Assembly (NCBI RefSeq): GCF_002887735.1
Contig: NZ_PKQP01000006.1
Span: forward strand, 124,001 to 188,000
Reading direction: 5' to 3'
DNA from: Stenotrophomonas bentonitica
GTDB lineage: Bacteria > Pseudomonadota > Gammaproteobacteria > Xanthomonadales > Xanthomonadaceae
Length of the DNA stretch: 64,000 nt
The notes beneath the pieces are model-generated. The model ran no database searches. It was not told where the DNA came from and saw only the letters and a program-made list of their open reading frames with translations. Shown here one piece after another: positions 17,842 through 26,472 of the stretch (the stretch's first letter is position 1; every line of letters begins with the position of its first letter). The translations under genes were made by a program, and so were the position numbers.

Positions 17842-18335
17842 GGGCTGGCCGGATCGCCGACGAGGTAGAGGTGGAACGTCGGGTCCTCCTCGGTCAGCGC
17901 GACATGCAGGAGACCGAGCCGCGGCAGGGTCCGCAGCCAGTAGGCATGCGCCGCCAGATCGCCGCGGAACACCGCGAGCAGCCATTGCCCCTCGCCGGGG
18001 CGCAGCAGTGTGCTGACCACATAAGCGGCCAGGCCTTGCCGCCGGTACTTGGGGAGCACGAAGAGGTCGGCCAGTTCGGGATAGTGGTGGCCGTCCCGTT
18101 CCACCCGGTCCACCAGCACGAAGCCGGCGAGTGCTTCGTCGACGAACAGCAGCCGTGCCCACTGCGGGTCATCGCGCAGCGAGGCCTCGACGTCGCGCCG
18201 GCCACAGTCGAACAGGCCGTCGGGACGTACCTCTTCCCCGCTCCAGGCCGAGGCCTCGAAGTAGTAGAACTGCATCAGATGGAACAGGCGCTCGGCGTCG
18301 CCGGACGTTGCGTGGCGCAGGGACAGGCGTGACAT
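17838..18335 (-). CDS. GNAT-family N-acetyltransferase
   Basis: Protein of 165 residues from MSRLSLRHATSGDAERLFHL. The GNAT fold is visible in GFVLVDRVERDG, LADLFVLPKYRRQGLAAYVV (acetyl-CoA-binding motif A with RRQGLA) and WLLAVFRGDLAAHAYW. These enzymes transfer an acetyl group from acetyl-CoA to an amine; the substrate cannot be told. The frame is open upstream to 18455, but that would run through the stop of the amylase gene region; ATG 18333-18335 matches the family N-terminus. The last four bases overlap the head of the SMAG repeat. Confidence 0.85.
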   Translation of the reverse strand: MSRLSLRHATSGDAERLFHLMQFYYFEASAWSGEEVRPDGLFDCGRRDVEASLRDDPQWARLLFVDEALAGFVLVDRVERDGHHYPELADLFVLPKYRRQGLAAYVVSTLLRPGEGQWLLAVFRGDLAAHAYWLRTLPRLGLLHVALTEEDPTFHLYLVGDPASP

Positions 18336-18411
18336 GGACAGCTTACTCGGGAGGACCGCACTGCGCGGTCGCGAGCCCGATTGTAAGGCCCGGCCCACCG
18401 CGAACGGCAGA

Positions 18412-18426
18412 CCGGGCATCGCCCGG
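18412..18426 (-). terminator. Compact hairpin at the end of the amylase gene
   Basis: CCGGGC-ATC-GCCCGG, a six-base stem with three-base loop directly after the amylase stop. There is no T-tract, so termination is uncertain. Confidence 0.3.
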
Positions 18427-20148
18427 CTACTTCGCCAGGCGCTTCGTGCGCGCACGCTGGTCGTCGACCGCTGCCTTCAACTGCTGCTGCAGCGCCGTCT
18501 GGTCGACCTGTGCATCCAGCACGAACACGCGCACGCCGTGTGCAGGTACCTCGGCGGTCAGCGATCCCTTCACCGTCTGGCTGGCACCGCCCAGCGCGTC
18601 GCGCCAGGTCCCGGCCTGCAGGTAGCGGCTGACCTCGAAGGTGCGCGCCGTGTCACCCTTGTTGAGCAGCACCAGTGCAGTCTGTGCGGTATCGCCCTGC
18701 TGCAGCACACGGAAGAACACCGCTTCATCGCCGTGCAGGCGCTCGTTGACCTGCAGGCCGCGCTGCAGGGCGGGGGTGGCCTCGCGCAGCTTGGCGATGC
18801 GCTGCAACGGCGCAAAGATCGGGCTCTTCGGCGCCTCATCGACGCGTTTCTGGCCGAAGTAGGCACGGTTGCCGGCATGCTCGGCGCGGCTGCGCATGAA
18901 GCCGGTTTCCGAGCCGTAGTAGATCACCGGAATGCCGCGCGCGGTGAACAGCCAGTTGTGGGCGTCGATGAACCCGGCATCGCTGGCATCCAGCCGCGCC
19001 ATGTCGTGATTATCGTAGAAACTCATCAGCTCGTACGGATTGGCATACGGCCCATCCAGCAGGTGCAGCGGCTCGGCCAGGGCCTCAAAGCCTTTCTGCT
19101 CCCTGCCAAAGACCGACGACAAGGCGCCGCGCAGCGGGAAGTCGAGCACGGAAACGTTCGCGTTGGCCGGCCAGGTGTGCTCGGCGATCTTGCGGGCGTC
19201 GTAGTCGAACGCTTCGCCGAACATGAACATGCCCGGATGCTCCGCGCGGATGCGGTTGACGAAGGCATGCCACCACGGGTGTGGCAGCCAGCCGATGGTG
19301 TCGATGCGCAACGCATCCACGCCCTGCGCGGTCCACTGCAGGTACGCGCCGACCAGGTAGTCCATCACCGCCGGATTGTGCTCGTTGAAATCGGAGAGTT
19401 CGGCCAGGTTGCCATCGAAGATCGAGCCGCTCTTCCCGTCCACCGGGCCGATGTTGTTGTAGAACGCGTGCAATGGGTTGTGGACCGGGTCCAGCTGCGG
19501 CGGCGGGAGGTTCTGATGGTCGGCGATCAGCCGGCCGTCCTTGTCGAAGATCTGCCCGAACTGCGGCTGCGCCACCGGCATCGTCCACGCGGGCGAGCCA
19601 TGGTTGCCCACGATATCCAGCACCACCTTCAGATCGGCCGCGTGCAGGCCACGGGTGAAATCGGCGAAGTCCAGGTCCTTGCTCGGCAGATGTTCGTCGA
19701 GCGTGTAGAAGTTGACGCCCCAGTAGCCGTGGTAGCCGGTCTTGCCGCGGTCGGTCAGCGTGCTGGTGCAGCTGATCGGCTTGCTGCCGGTGAAGGCCTG
19801 GTCCGGGTTGTCGATGATCGGGGTGATCCACACCGCGCCGAAGCCCAGATTGCGGATGTACGCGGCGTTTTCGAGCACACCCTTGAAGTCACCGCCGAGA
19901 TAGCCGATGTTGCCGTCCACCTTGTCCGGGCACGGCACCGGGATGTCGAAGGTGGGGTGTGCACCGCCCTGATCGCGGTGATCGTTGGACGCGTCGCCAT
20001 TGACGAAGCGGTCGGTGACCACGAAGTAGACCGCCTGGCTGGCGAACGGCTCACGCGTGCCGACATAGTCCGGGCGCTCGACGGCCAGGGCGGGACTGGC
20101 GGACAGTACGAATGACAGGGCCAGCGACAACGACGAATACCGGGACAT
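18427..20148 (-). CDS. Secreted GH13 alpha-amylase
   Basis: Glycoside hydrolase family 13 enzyme of 573 residues with a Sec signal (MSRYSSLSLALSFVLSASPALA). Catalytic residues can be placed: nucleophile Asp in DALRIDTIGW, acid/base Glu in FGEAFDYD and the third Asp in SFYDNHDMARL; LDIVGNHGSP is conserved region I. The C-terminal beta domain starts near residue 480. It cleaves alpha-1,4-glucan in the periplasm or outside the cell. The ATG overlaps the stop of the upstream MFS gene (ATGA), making it the third gene of a coupled operon with the six-hairpin glycosidase. Cyclodextrin-acting relatives look similar, so substrate range is open. Confidence 0.9.
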   Translation of the reverse strand: MSRYSSLSLALSFVLSASPALAVERPDYVGTREPFASQAVYFVVTDRFVNGDASNDHRDQGGAHPTFDIPVPCPDKVDGNIGYLGGDFKGVLENAAYIRNLGFGAVWITPIIDNPDQAFTGSKPISCTSTLTDRGKTGYHGYWGVNFYTLDEHLPSKDLDFADFTRGLHAADLKVVLDIVGNHGSPAWTMPVAQPQFGQIFDKDGRLIADHQNLPPPQLDPVHNPLHAFYNNIGPVDGKSGSIFDGNLAELSDFNEHNPAVMDYLVGAYLQWTAQGVDALRIDTIGWLPHPWWHAFVNRIRAEHPGMFMFGEAFDYDARKIAEHTWPANANVSVLDFPLRGALSSVFGREQKGFEALAEPLHLLDGPYANPYELMSFYDNHDMARLDASDAGFIDAHNWLFTARGIPVIYYGSETGFMRSRAEHAGNRAYFGQKRVDEAPKSPIFAPLQRIAKLREATPALQRGLQVNERLHGDEAVFFRVLQQGDTAQTALVLLNKGDTARTFEVSRYLQAGTWRDALGGASQTVKGSLTAEVPAHGVRVFVLDAQVDQTALQQQLKAAVDDQRARTKRLAK

Positions 20149-21635
20149 CAGACAACCTCCTGTTGGGATGGCACATACAGCACGCACAGGCCGGCCAGCA
20201 GCAGGCTGCCGCCCCCAAGTGCGAGCACGTGCATCGGGTCACCGCCCAGCCACGTGCGCAGCAGGAAGCCGAGCGCACTGGCCGCGACCAGCTGCGGGAT
20301 CACGATGAAGAAATTGAACAGGCCCATGTAGATCCCCATCTTGGCCGCCGGCACGCTGTCGGACAGCAGCGCATACGGCAGCGACAGGATCGAGGCCCAG
20401 GCGAAGCCGACGCCGACCATGGACAGCAGCAGCCAGTGCGGATCTCGGATGAACAGCATCGAGATCAGCCCCAGGCCGCCCAGCCACAGGTTGACCAGGT
20501 GACTCCAGCGCAGGCCGAGTGCACGCACCATCAACGGGATCAGCAAGGCCGCCAGTGCGGCGAAGCCGTTGTAGGCACCGAACAGCACGCCAACCCAGTT
20601 GGCGCCCTCGTTGTAGGCGGCCGAGGCGGTATCGGTCGAGCCGAAGTGCGTACCGGCGACGGCGGCGGTGGTGTAGATCCACATCGCGAACAGCGCGAAC
20701 CACGAGAAGAACTGCACCCACGCCAGGCGACGCATGGTGCGCGGCATCGCACGCAGGTCGTCGACGATGGTGGCCAGCATGTTCGCGCCGGGCACACAGC
20801 GCGCCACACCCAGCAGCACGCCATAGGCGATGCACAGGCCAGCCAGCACATACAGCATGCGGTCACCCTGCCGCGCCGCGATGGCGGCGGCCAGCACGAT
20901 GCCCACCGCCACCCAGCCGCCAATCTGCGCCCACGGCGGCGGTCCTGCCACGCGCGCACTCTGGTGCACCGCGGCCGGCTCGGCATCGTCGAAGCGGGCC
21001 AGTTCGGCAGGCGAATACTCCCGGGTGCTGACCACCGTCCAGGTGATCGCCGCCAGCAACACCGCCGCGCCGAAGTAGAACGCGTAGCGCACGGTATCGG
21101 GTACCTGCCCCGCTGCGGCCGTATTGGCCACGCCGAAGTGGGCCAGGATGAAAGGCAGGAAGCTGGCGACGATGGCACCGATGCCGATGAAGAAGCTCTG
21201 CATCGCAAAGCCGGTCGGCCGCTGCCGCGGGGCCAGCTGATCGCCGACGAACGCGCGGAACGGCTCCATCGATACGTTGATCGAAGCATCCAGCACCCAG
21301 AGCGTGCCGGCTGCGATCCACAGCGTCGGCGAATTCGGCATCACCAGCAGGGCCAGCGTGGTCAGTACCGCACCGATCATGAAGAACGGGCGGCGGCGGC
21401 CCCAGCGCGTCCAGGTGCGGTCGGACAGGTAGCCGATCACCGGCTGCACCAGCAGGCCGGTCAGTGGCGCGGCGATCCACAGCCCGGGCACCGCATCCAT
21501 CGGGGCGCCGAGCGTCTCGAAGATGCGGCTGGCATTGGCGTTCTGCAGCGCGAAGCCGAACTGGATGCCGAGGAAGCCGAAGCACATGTTCCAGATCTGC
21601 CAGAACGACAGCGTCGGCTTGGGCGAACGGCTCAT
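20148..21635 (-). CDS. MFS sugar transporter, maltose/sucrose-type H+ symporter
   Basis: Membrane protein of 495 residues with about twelve helices. The loop PVIGYLSDRTWTRWGRRRPFF has the DxxxxxxGRRRP pattern of glycoside-proton symporters such as sucrose and maltose carriers, and the N-terminus FWQIWNMCFGFLGIQFGFAL is typical. It would import maltose or short maltodextrins produced by the secreted enzymes of the locus for the cytosolic alpha-glucosidase at 29.7 kb. Its start and stop overlap the flanking genes by four bases each, so translation of the three genes is coupled. Specificity for maltose is inferred from context. Confidence 0.88.
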   Translation of the reverse strand: MSRSPKPTLSFWQIWNMCFGFLGIQFGFALQNANASRIFETLGAPMDAVPGLWIAAPLTGLLVQPVIGYLSDRTWTRWGRRRPFFMIGAVLTTLALLVMPNSPTLWIAAGTLWVLDASINVSMEPFRAFVGDQLAPRQRPTGFAMQSFFIGIGAIVASFLPFILAHFGVANTAAAGQVPDTVRYAFYFGAAVLLAAITWTVVSTREYSPAELARFDDAEPAAVHQSARVAGPPPWAQIGGWVAVGIVLAAAIAARQGDRMLYVLAGLCIAYGVLLGVARCVPGANMLATIVDDLRAMPRTMRRLAWVQFFSWFALFAMWIYTTAAVAGTHFGSTDTASAAYNEGANWVGVLFGAYNGFAALAALLIPLMVRALGLRWSHLVNLWLGGLGLISMLFIRDPHWLLLSMVGVGFAWASILSLPYALLSDSVPAAKMGIYMGLFNFFIVIPQLVAASALGFLLRTWLGGDPMHVLALGGGSLLLAGLCVLYVPSQQEVV

Positions 21636-23833
21636 CGGCGCGGCTCCGTCGAGGCCGCCACCGGCATCAGGGTCAGTGCGGATACGCGCGCCTGGTTGAG
21701 CACGCCCGCGCTGCCGCCCTTGCCGCCGTTGTACTGCGCGAAGTGGGTCAGCGCGCTCATGTTGAAGCCCTCCTCCAGCGAGATGCGGCAGGCCCCTGCC
21801 GTCGTCTCGAACTCTACGGCTGTCGAATCCTGTTCGCCCACGCTGTGCGGCATCACGATGGGGCGGCGCTGATCTGACTGACCCTCGCATTGCAGCACCA
21901 GCGTCTTCACCGCTGCAGTCACGCCGGTGTTGATCGGGCCGTTGGGGTTGTCGTAGCGCAGGCGTGCACGCCAGCGGCCGGCGGTCGGTGCGATCCACTG
22001 CCAGTGCGTGTCGCCGGCCAGCACCTGCTGCGGGCCGATGCAGGTCATCGGGCTGTGCAGCGATTCCAGCGCGCCCTCCCGGCGGGTCAGGCTCAGGCAG
22101 TGACTGGCACCGTCCCGGGCAATCGTGGCGACACCCCGTGTGGGCGCCAGCGTCTGGCCGTCGCGCCACAGCACGTGCCCGGCAGGCACCGTGATCTGCC
22201 AGCCCGCCGTCGTTTCGCGAGGCACCGGGGTGGCTGGGGTGGCCGGGGCGAACACCGCCGAGGGACGCAGGATGGCCGGTGATGGCGTCGCGCCCGTGGC
22301 ATGCAACGGCACCAGCTGCACTGTGGTGGTCGTGCCGTCGCGCTGGATATCACCCGTCACCAACAGCTCGCCGGCAAGGTGCTTCGGTCGCACCAGCACG
22401 TAACGCTGTTCGCCATCGTCCAGGCGGATGCGGTCATGCCCACCGAACAGCGTCGGCACCAGCGATGTCGGCAGCTTCGGCGCGATACGACCGTCGTCCT
22501 CCACGCCGAACACACCTTCCAGCACCATCGAGAGATAGCCGGCCACCGACCACAGCTGGCGTGGCGAATTCACCACCGGGCCGCTGAGGGCACCTTCATC
22601 GACATGCACCGCCAGCGTGCGCATCTCGTAGTTCTCCATGTTGGAACCGGCCAGCGCGGTGCCGCGCATCAGCGACTCGATCTCCAGGGCGATGCGCGGG
22701 GCATCGTCCAGCCGGCGCGCGGCGCGCAACGAATACGCGCTGACGAAGGGCCAGATGCCGCGGTTGTGATAGATCGGCTGCTGCGCTTCCTGCGGCCACA
22801 CCACCGGGCTGCCACCGGCTACGGCGGGGTAGTTCGCCAGCGCGCGCCGTGCGCGGTCGGCCGGGAACACATCGGCCAGCACGCCCAGCGAGAGCGCGAG
22901 CAGGTCGTACTTGGCGTACGGCACCGGGTGCGCCGCCTCGCCGATGTAGCTCATGTACTGACCGGCCTCCTCGCGCCAGAAGCGTGTATCGATCTGGCCA
23001 GCCAGTGCATCCGCCCACTGGCCGTAGGTGGCAGCACGCGCATCGCCGTGCTGGCGGGCCAGCTGCTCGGCCAGCCGCAGCGCCTGGTAATGCAGCACGT
23101 TGGTGGAGAGCGCGAAGGACTCGCCGATGAAGCGCACGTCCTCGCGCGTCCAGTCCGGATAGGTCTGTTCGCGCCAATCCAGGAAGGAGGTTTCGCCGCG
23201 ATACAGGCCGATCCGTGCATCGAACACCGCCCCGCGATCCTGCGCCAGGGTCGCCTGCAGTGCCTGCCAGACCTGGTCGGCAAAGGCCGCGTCATCCAGC
23301 AGCCCACGTGCGGCCAGGAACCACACCACGCGGTCGCTGCTGATCGGCCAGCTGCCACCGGAGCCGGTGTCCTGGGCGACGAACAGGCCTGGCGTATGCC
23401 CATCGCGCGCGGTGGACAGCTTGAACTGCAGCGACTGGCGTGTGCGTACCGGATCCAGACGCGACAGCGCCAGATCGGCAGCGAAGCTGACATCACGCGT
23501 CCACACATACGGCCAGCGCTCACCGGTCTGGAAGCATGCGCAGGGAACCGGCTTGCCGTGATTGAAGGCCGGGTCACGGATCGCCTCCACGCGGTCGGCC
23601 TCCATCTCCTGCTGGGCCAACCCGAACAGCGCATCGAACAGCACGCTGCCGGTCTCGCTGCGCATCGGCTGCGCGCCGATGCGCACCTCGCCCTGCGGCG
23701 CATGCAGAAGGTAGCCACCTGCGGCGGCGGGCTCGGCGCGCGCATGGCGGCCGTCGAAATCCAGGTCGGCCGCGCGTGCGGTGGACCCCATCGCTGCCCC
23801 GAGGGCAACGGTCAGGCAGATCATCTTCAGCAT
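21632..23833 (-). CDS. Exported six-hairpin glycosidase-like protein
   Basis: Protein of 733 residues with a Sec signal (MLKMICLTVALGAAMGSTARA). The middle carries (alpha/alpha)6-barrel glycosidase features: RWPYVWTRDVSFAADLALSR, EQTYPDWTREDVRF, YHNRGIWPFVSAYSLRAA and SGPVVNSPRQLWSVAGYLSM, like GH15/GH63-type and debranching enzymes. The C-terminal part after residue about 520 looks like beta-sandwich domains. A periplasmic glucan-trimming role (glucoamylase or debranching) is likely from the operon it leads. The frame is open upstream to 24145, but that would cover the operator and promoter; ATG 23831-23833 (or 23822) starts the signal peptide. Confidence 0.8.
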   Translation of the reverse strand: MLKMICLTVALGAAMGSTARAADLDFDGRHARAEPAAAGGYLLHAPQGEVRIGAQPMRSETGSVLFDALFGLAQQEMEADRVEAIRDPAFNHGKPVPCACFQTGERWPYVWTRDVSFAADLALSRLDPVRTRQSLQFKLSTARDGHTPGLFVAQDTGSGGSWPISSDRVVWFLAARGLLDDAAFADQVWQALQATLAQDRGAVFDARIGLYRGETSFLDWREQTYPDWTREDVRFIGESFALSTNVLHYQALRLAEQLARQHGDARAATYGQWADALAGQIDTRFWREEAGQYMSYIGEAAHPVPYAKYDLLALSLGVLADVFPADRARRALANYPAVAGGSPVVWPQEAQQPIYHNRGIWPFVSAYSLRAARRLDDAPRIALEIESLMRGTALAGSNMENYEMRTLAVHVDEGALSGPVVNSPRQLWSVAGYLSMVLEGVFGVEDDGRIAPKLPTSLVPTLFGGHDRIRLDDGEQRYVLVRPKHLAGELLVTGDIQRDGTTTTVQLVPLHATGATPSPAILRPSAVFAPATPATPVPRETTAGWQITVPAGHVLWRDGQTLAPTRGVATIARDGASHCLSLTRREGALESLHSPMTCIGPQQVLAGDTHWQWIAPTAGRWRARLRYDNPNGPINTGVTAAVKTLVLQCEGQSDQRRPIVMPHSVGEQDSTAVEFETTAGACRISLEEGFNMSALTHFAQYNGGKGGSAGVLNQARVSALTLMPVAASTEPRR

Positions 23834-23979
23834 CGAAGTGGCGAACCGGCTCGCGCCAGTTGCCTCCCTCCCCTTTGCTCGCGTTGTAGGTCCGCACCGC
23901 CTCGCGGCGATGCGCTCGCGGCCCCCTCCCAGGGTGCCTTGGGCCCATGGTAGACGGCACGCCGCAGCCTGCATCGAGC

Positions 23980-23993
23980 TGCATACGTATTCA
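23980..23993. promoter_or_regulatory. LacI-type operator TGCATACGTATTCA, copy 1 of the alpha-glucan set
   Basis: Sits in the 233-bp divergent region between the six-hairpin gene (146 bp to its start) and the GH97 gene (73 bp). It reads TGAATACGTATGCA in the direction of the leftward operon, identical to the copies before the TonB receptor and the cytosolic glucosidase. The 12-base core is palindromic with a central CG. A -10-like TATAGT for GH97 is at 24028-24033. Confidence 0.8.
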
Positions 23994-24066
23994 TGGCCAG
24001 GGCGGTCGGCAATCGTGACCGCGTCGCTATAGTCCGGGGGTGTTTTCGGCCGCCTTGGGAGGGGAA

Positions 24067-26133
24067 ATGCCGTCACTGTCGCATCCAACAAACGAGCATT
24101 TCGCACGTCGTCGCCTGCCCCTGCTGGGCTGGATCCTCTGCGCATTCAGCGCCACCGTCTTGGCGGAACCGGTCACTGTCGCCAGTGTCGAGTCGCCCGG
24201 CAAGGTGCTGCGCGTGTCGCTGCAACTGGATGGTGGCACCCCCAGCTACCGGGTGGACCGTTTCGGCGAAACGGTGGTAGACAACTCCAAGCTCGGCTTC
24301 CAATTGCGCGATGGCCGCCTGGACCGCGACCTTGCCGCGGTCGGCCAGCAGTCGCGCAGCGTCGATGAAACCTGGGAGCAGCCCTGGGGCGAGCGCCGGC
24401 TGACCCGCAACCACTTCAACGAAGTGGTGGTGCAGCTGGTCGAGCGCAGCGGCACCAAGCGGCGCATTGATGTGGTGTTCCGGGTCTACGACGACGGCTT
24501 GGGCTTTCGCTATCACTTCCCGCAGCAGCCGGGGATGCGCGAGGCGATCATCGATGATGAGCTGACCGAGTTCGCGATCGCACCGACCGCCACCGCCTGG
24601 TGGATTCCGGCCGGCGAGCCGATCCACTACGAATATCTTTACCAGCGTACGCCGCTGGACCAGGTGCCGCTTGCGCATACGCCGATGACGCTGCGCAGCC
24701 GCGATGGACTGCATGTCTCCATCCATGAGGCGGCCCTGGTGGACTACGCTGGCATGTGGCTGCGCCGCACCGAAGGCCAGCGCCTGCGCGCGCAACTGTC
24801 ACCCTCGGCCGAAGGCTGGAAAGTGCGGCGCAGCCTGCCCTTCGATACGCCGTGGCGCACGCTGCAGATCAGCGACACCGCCGGCGGGCTGGTCGAATCC
24901 AGCCTGATCCTCAACCTCAACGAACCCAATGTGCTGGGTGACGTAAGCTGGGTGAAGCCCTCCAAGTACCTGGGTGTGTGGTGGTCGATGCATCTGGACA
25001 AGGAAAGCTGGGCCACCGGCCCGCGACATGCTGCCACCACGGCCAAGACCCAACGCGTGATCGACTTCGCTGCCCGGCATGGCTTCCGCGGCGTGCTGGT
25101 GGAAGGCTGGAACCCCGGCTGGAACGGCGACTGGGTCGGCAACGGCTACGCGTTCGATTTCACCCGGCCCACTGCGGACTTCGACATCGAGGCGCTGTCG
25201 GCCTACGGCGCGACGAAGGGCGTACACCTGATCGGCCACCATGAAACCGGCTGCGCCATCGAACACTACGAGGATCAGCTCGGCGCGGCGCTGGATCTCT
25301 ACGCGCGGCTGGGCGTGGACTCGTTCAAGAGCGGATACGTGTGCGATGACGGCCAGGTGGATCGGCGCAACCCGGCGGGTGGGCCACTGTGGCGCGAGTG
25401 GCACGATGGCCAGTTCATGGCCCGCCATCACCTTAAAGTGGTGCAGGAGGCGGCCAGACGGCATATCGCGGTGACCCCGCACGAGCCGATCAAGGACACC
25501 GGCCTGCGCCGCACCTACCCGAACTGGATCACCCGCGAAGGTGCACGCGGGATGGAGTACAACGCCTGGGGACAGCCGCCGAATCCGCCTGAGCACGAGG
25601 TCAACCTGGTGTTCACCCGGATGCTGTCCGGGCCGATGGATTACACCCCCGGCATCCTCAGCCTGAAGGGCCGTGGCGGCCAGGCGATCCCCAGCACGCT
25701 GGCGCGCCAGCTCGCCCTGTACGTGACGATCTACAGCCCGATCCAGATGGCCGCCGACCTGCCCGAGCACTATGAGCAGCACCGTGAGGCCTTCCGCTTC
25801 ATCGAAGATGTGGCGGTGGACTGGGAGGACACCCGCGTGCTCAACGGCGAGGTGGGCGACTTCGTGACCATCGTACGCAGGGACCGCCACAGCCGCGACT
25901 GGTTCCTGGGCAGCATCACCGACGAGCATGGCCGCGTGCTGCCCATCCCGCTGGGCTTCCTGGAGCCGGGCGTACGTTACCGGGCGGAAATCTATCGCGA
26001 TGGGGACGGCGCCGATTTCCGCAGCAACCCCTTCGCCTTCGTGCGCGAGACCCGCGAGGTCACCAGCGTCGACGCGCTGACGCTGGTGCTTGCGCCGGGC
26101 GGCGGCCAGGCGATCCGCTTTACCCCGCTGTAG
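24067..26133 (+). CDS. GH97 alpha-glucosidase, exported (SusB-like)
   Basis: Glycoside hydrolase family 97 enzyme of 688 residues. After a signal sequence (ILCAFSATVLAEP) comes the N-terminal beta-sandwich (SPGKVLRVSLQLDGGTPSY), then the catalytic barrel with VLVEGWNPGWNGDW, LIGHHETGC, TPHEPIKDTGLRRTYPNW and GARGMEYNAWG, whose Glu residues form the catalytic and calcium sites of the SusB type. The inverting alpha-glucosidase subfamily releases glucose from maltodextrins. ATG 24067 follows a strong GGGAGGGGAA ribosome site; a GTG at 24040 would also be in frame but precedes that site. It is divergent from the six-hairpin operon and shares its operator region. Confidence 0.9.
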   Translation: MPSLSHPTNEHFARRRLPLLGWILCAFSATVLAEPVTVASVESPGKVLRVSLQLDGGTPSYRVDRFGETVVDNSKLGFQLRDGRLDRDLAAVGQQSRSVDETWEQPWGERRLTRNHFNEVVVQLVERSGTKRRIDVVFRVYDDGLGFRYHFPQQPGMREAIIDDELTEFAIAPTATAWWIPAGEPIHYEYLYQRTPLDQVPLAHTPMTLRSRDGLHVSIHEAALVDYAGMWLRRTEGQRLRAQLSPSAEGWKVRRSLPFDTPWRTLQISDTAGGLVESSLILNLNEPNVLGDVSWVKPSKYLGVWWSMHLDKESWATGPRHAATTAKTQRVIDFAARHGFRGVLVEGWNPGWNGDWVGNGYAFDFTRPTADFDIEALSAYGATKGVHLIGHHETGCAIEHYEDQLGAALDLYARLGVDSFKSGYVCDDGQVDRRNPAGGPLWREWHDGQFMARHHLKVVQEAARRHIAVTPHEPIKDTGLRRTYPNWITREGARGMEYNAWGQPPNPPEHEVNLVFTRMLSGPMDYTPGILSLKGRGGQAIPSTLARQLALYVTIYSPIQMAADLPEHYEQHREAFRFIEDVAVDWEDTRVLNGEVGDFVTIVRRDRHSRDWFLGSITDEHGRVLPIPLGFLEPGVRYRAEIYRDGDGADFRSNPFAFVRETREVTSVDALTLVLAPGGGQAIRFTPL

Positions 26134-26163
26134 ACCTGATCAGAGATCTCGACGCAGGCCCAT

Positions 26164-26244
26164 GACGGGTAGTGCGGGCCGCTGGCCGGCTCCTCGGGAT
26201 GCCAGGCAGATGGAGGAGCCGGCCAGCGGCCGGCACTACCCGTC
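26164..26244. repeat. Inverted pair of SMAG repeats forming one long hairpin
   Basis: Two GTAG-headed units (26169-26193 and, inverted, 26215-26239) with matching flanks make 32-base arms (26164-26195 and 26213-26244) with one mismatch around a 17-base loop. It lies between the GH97 and TonB-receptor genes and could stabilise the GH97 message or end transcription. Confidence 0.85.
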
Positions 26245-26303
26245 GACGTTTGCATGGCAAACCGTGGCGCGGTGGCGCGGTGGCGCGCATGCGCCAACGC
26301 AGC

Positions 26304-26317
26304 TGTAATCGATTCCA
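26304..26317. promoter_or_regulatory. Second LacI-like palindrome, TGTAATCGATTCCA
   Basis: Imperfect palindrome with a central AATCGATT core. It differs in two of 14 positions from the TGCAATCGATTGCA operators of the 0-9 kb locus. It is 17 bp upstream of the alpha-glucan operator and may give a second sugar regulator access to the TonB-receptor promoter. Confidence 0.45.
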
Positions 26318-26333
26318 ATGCAGCCAACGTCAT

Positions 26334-26347
26334 TGAATACGTATGCA
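26334..26347. promoter_or_regulatory. LacI-type operator TGAATACGTATGCA, copy 2 of the alpha-glucan set
   Basis: Lies 125 bp before the TonB-receptor start, in the same orientation relative to the gene as the other two copies. A weak -10-like TACCAT is at 26376-26381. Confidence 0.8.
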
Positions 26348-26472
26348 GGGTGATTCCCGCGGCAGGCGCGCTGCCTACCATAGCCACGCAGTCAACGGCC
26401 ACCGCGCCGTGACGCTCCCGGGTCCTCCGGGCAACCACAAAATCGATTGGCAACATTGCCTGGGAGGGGAAA

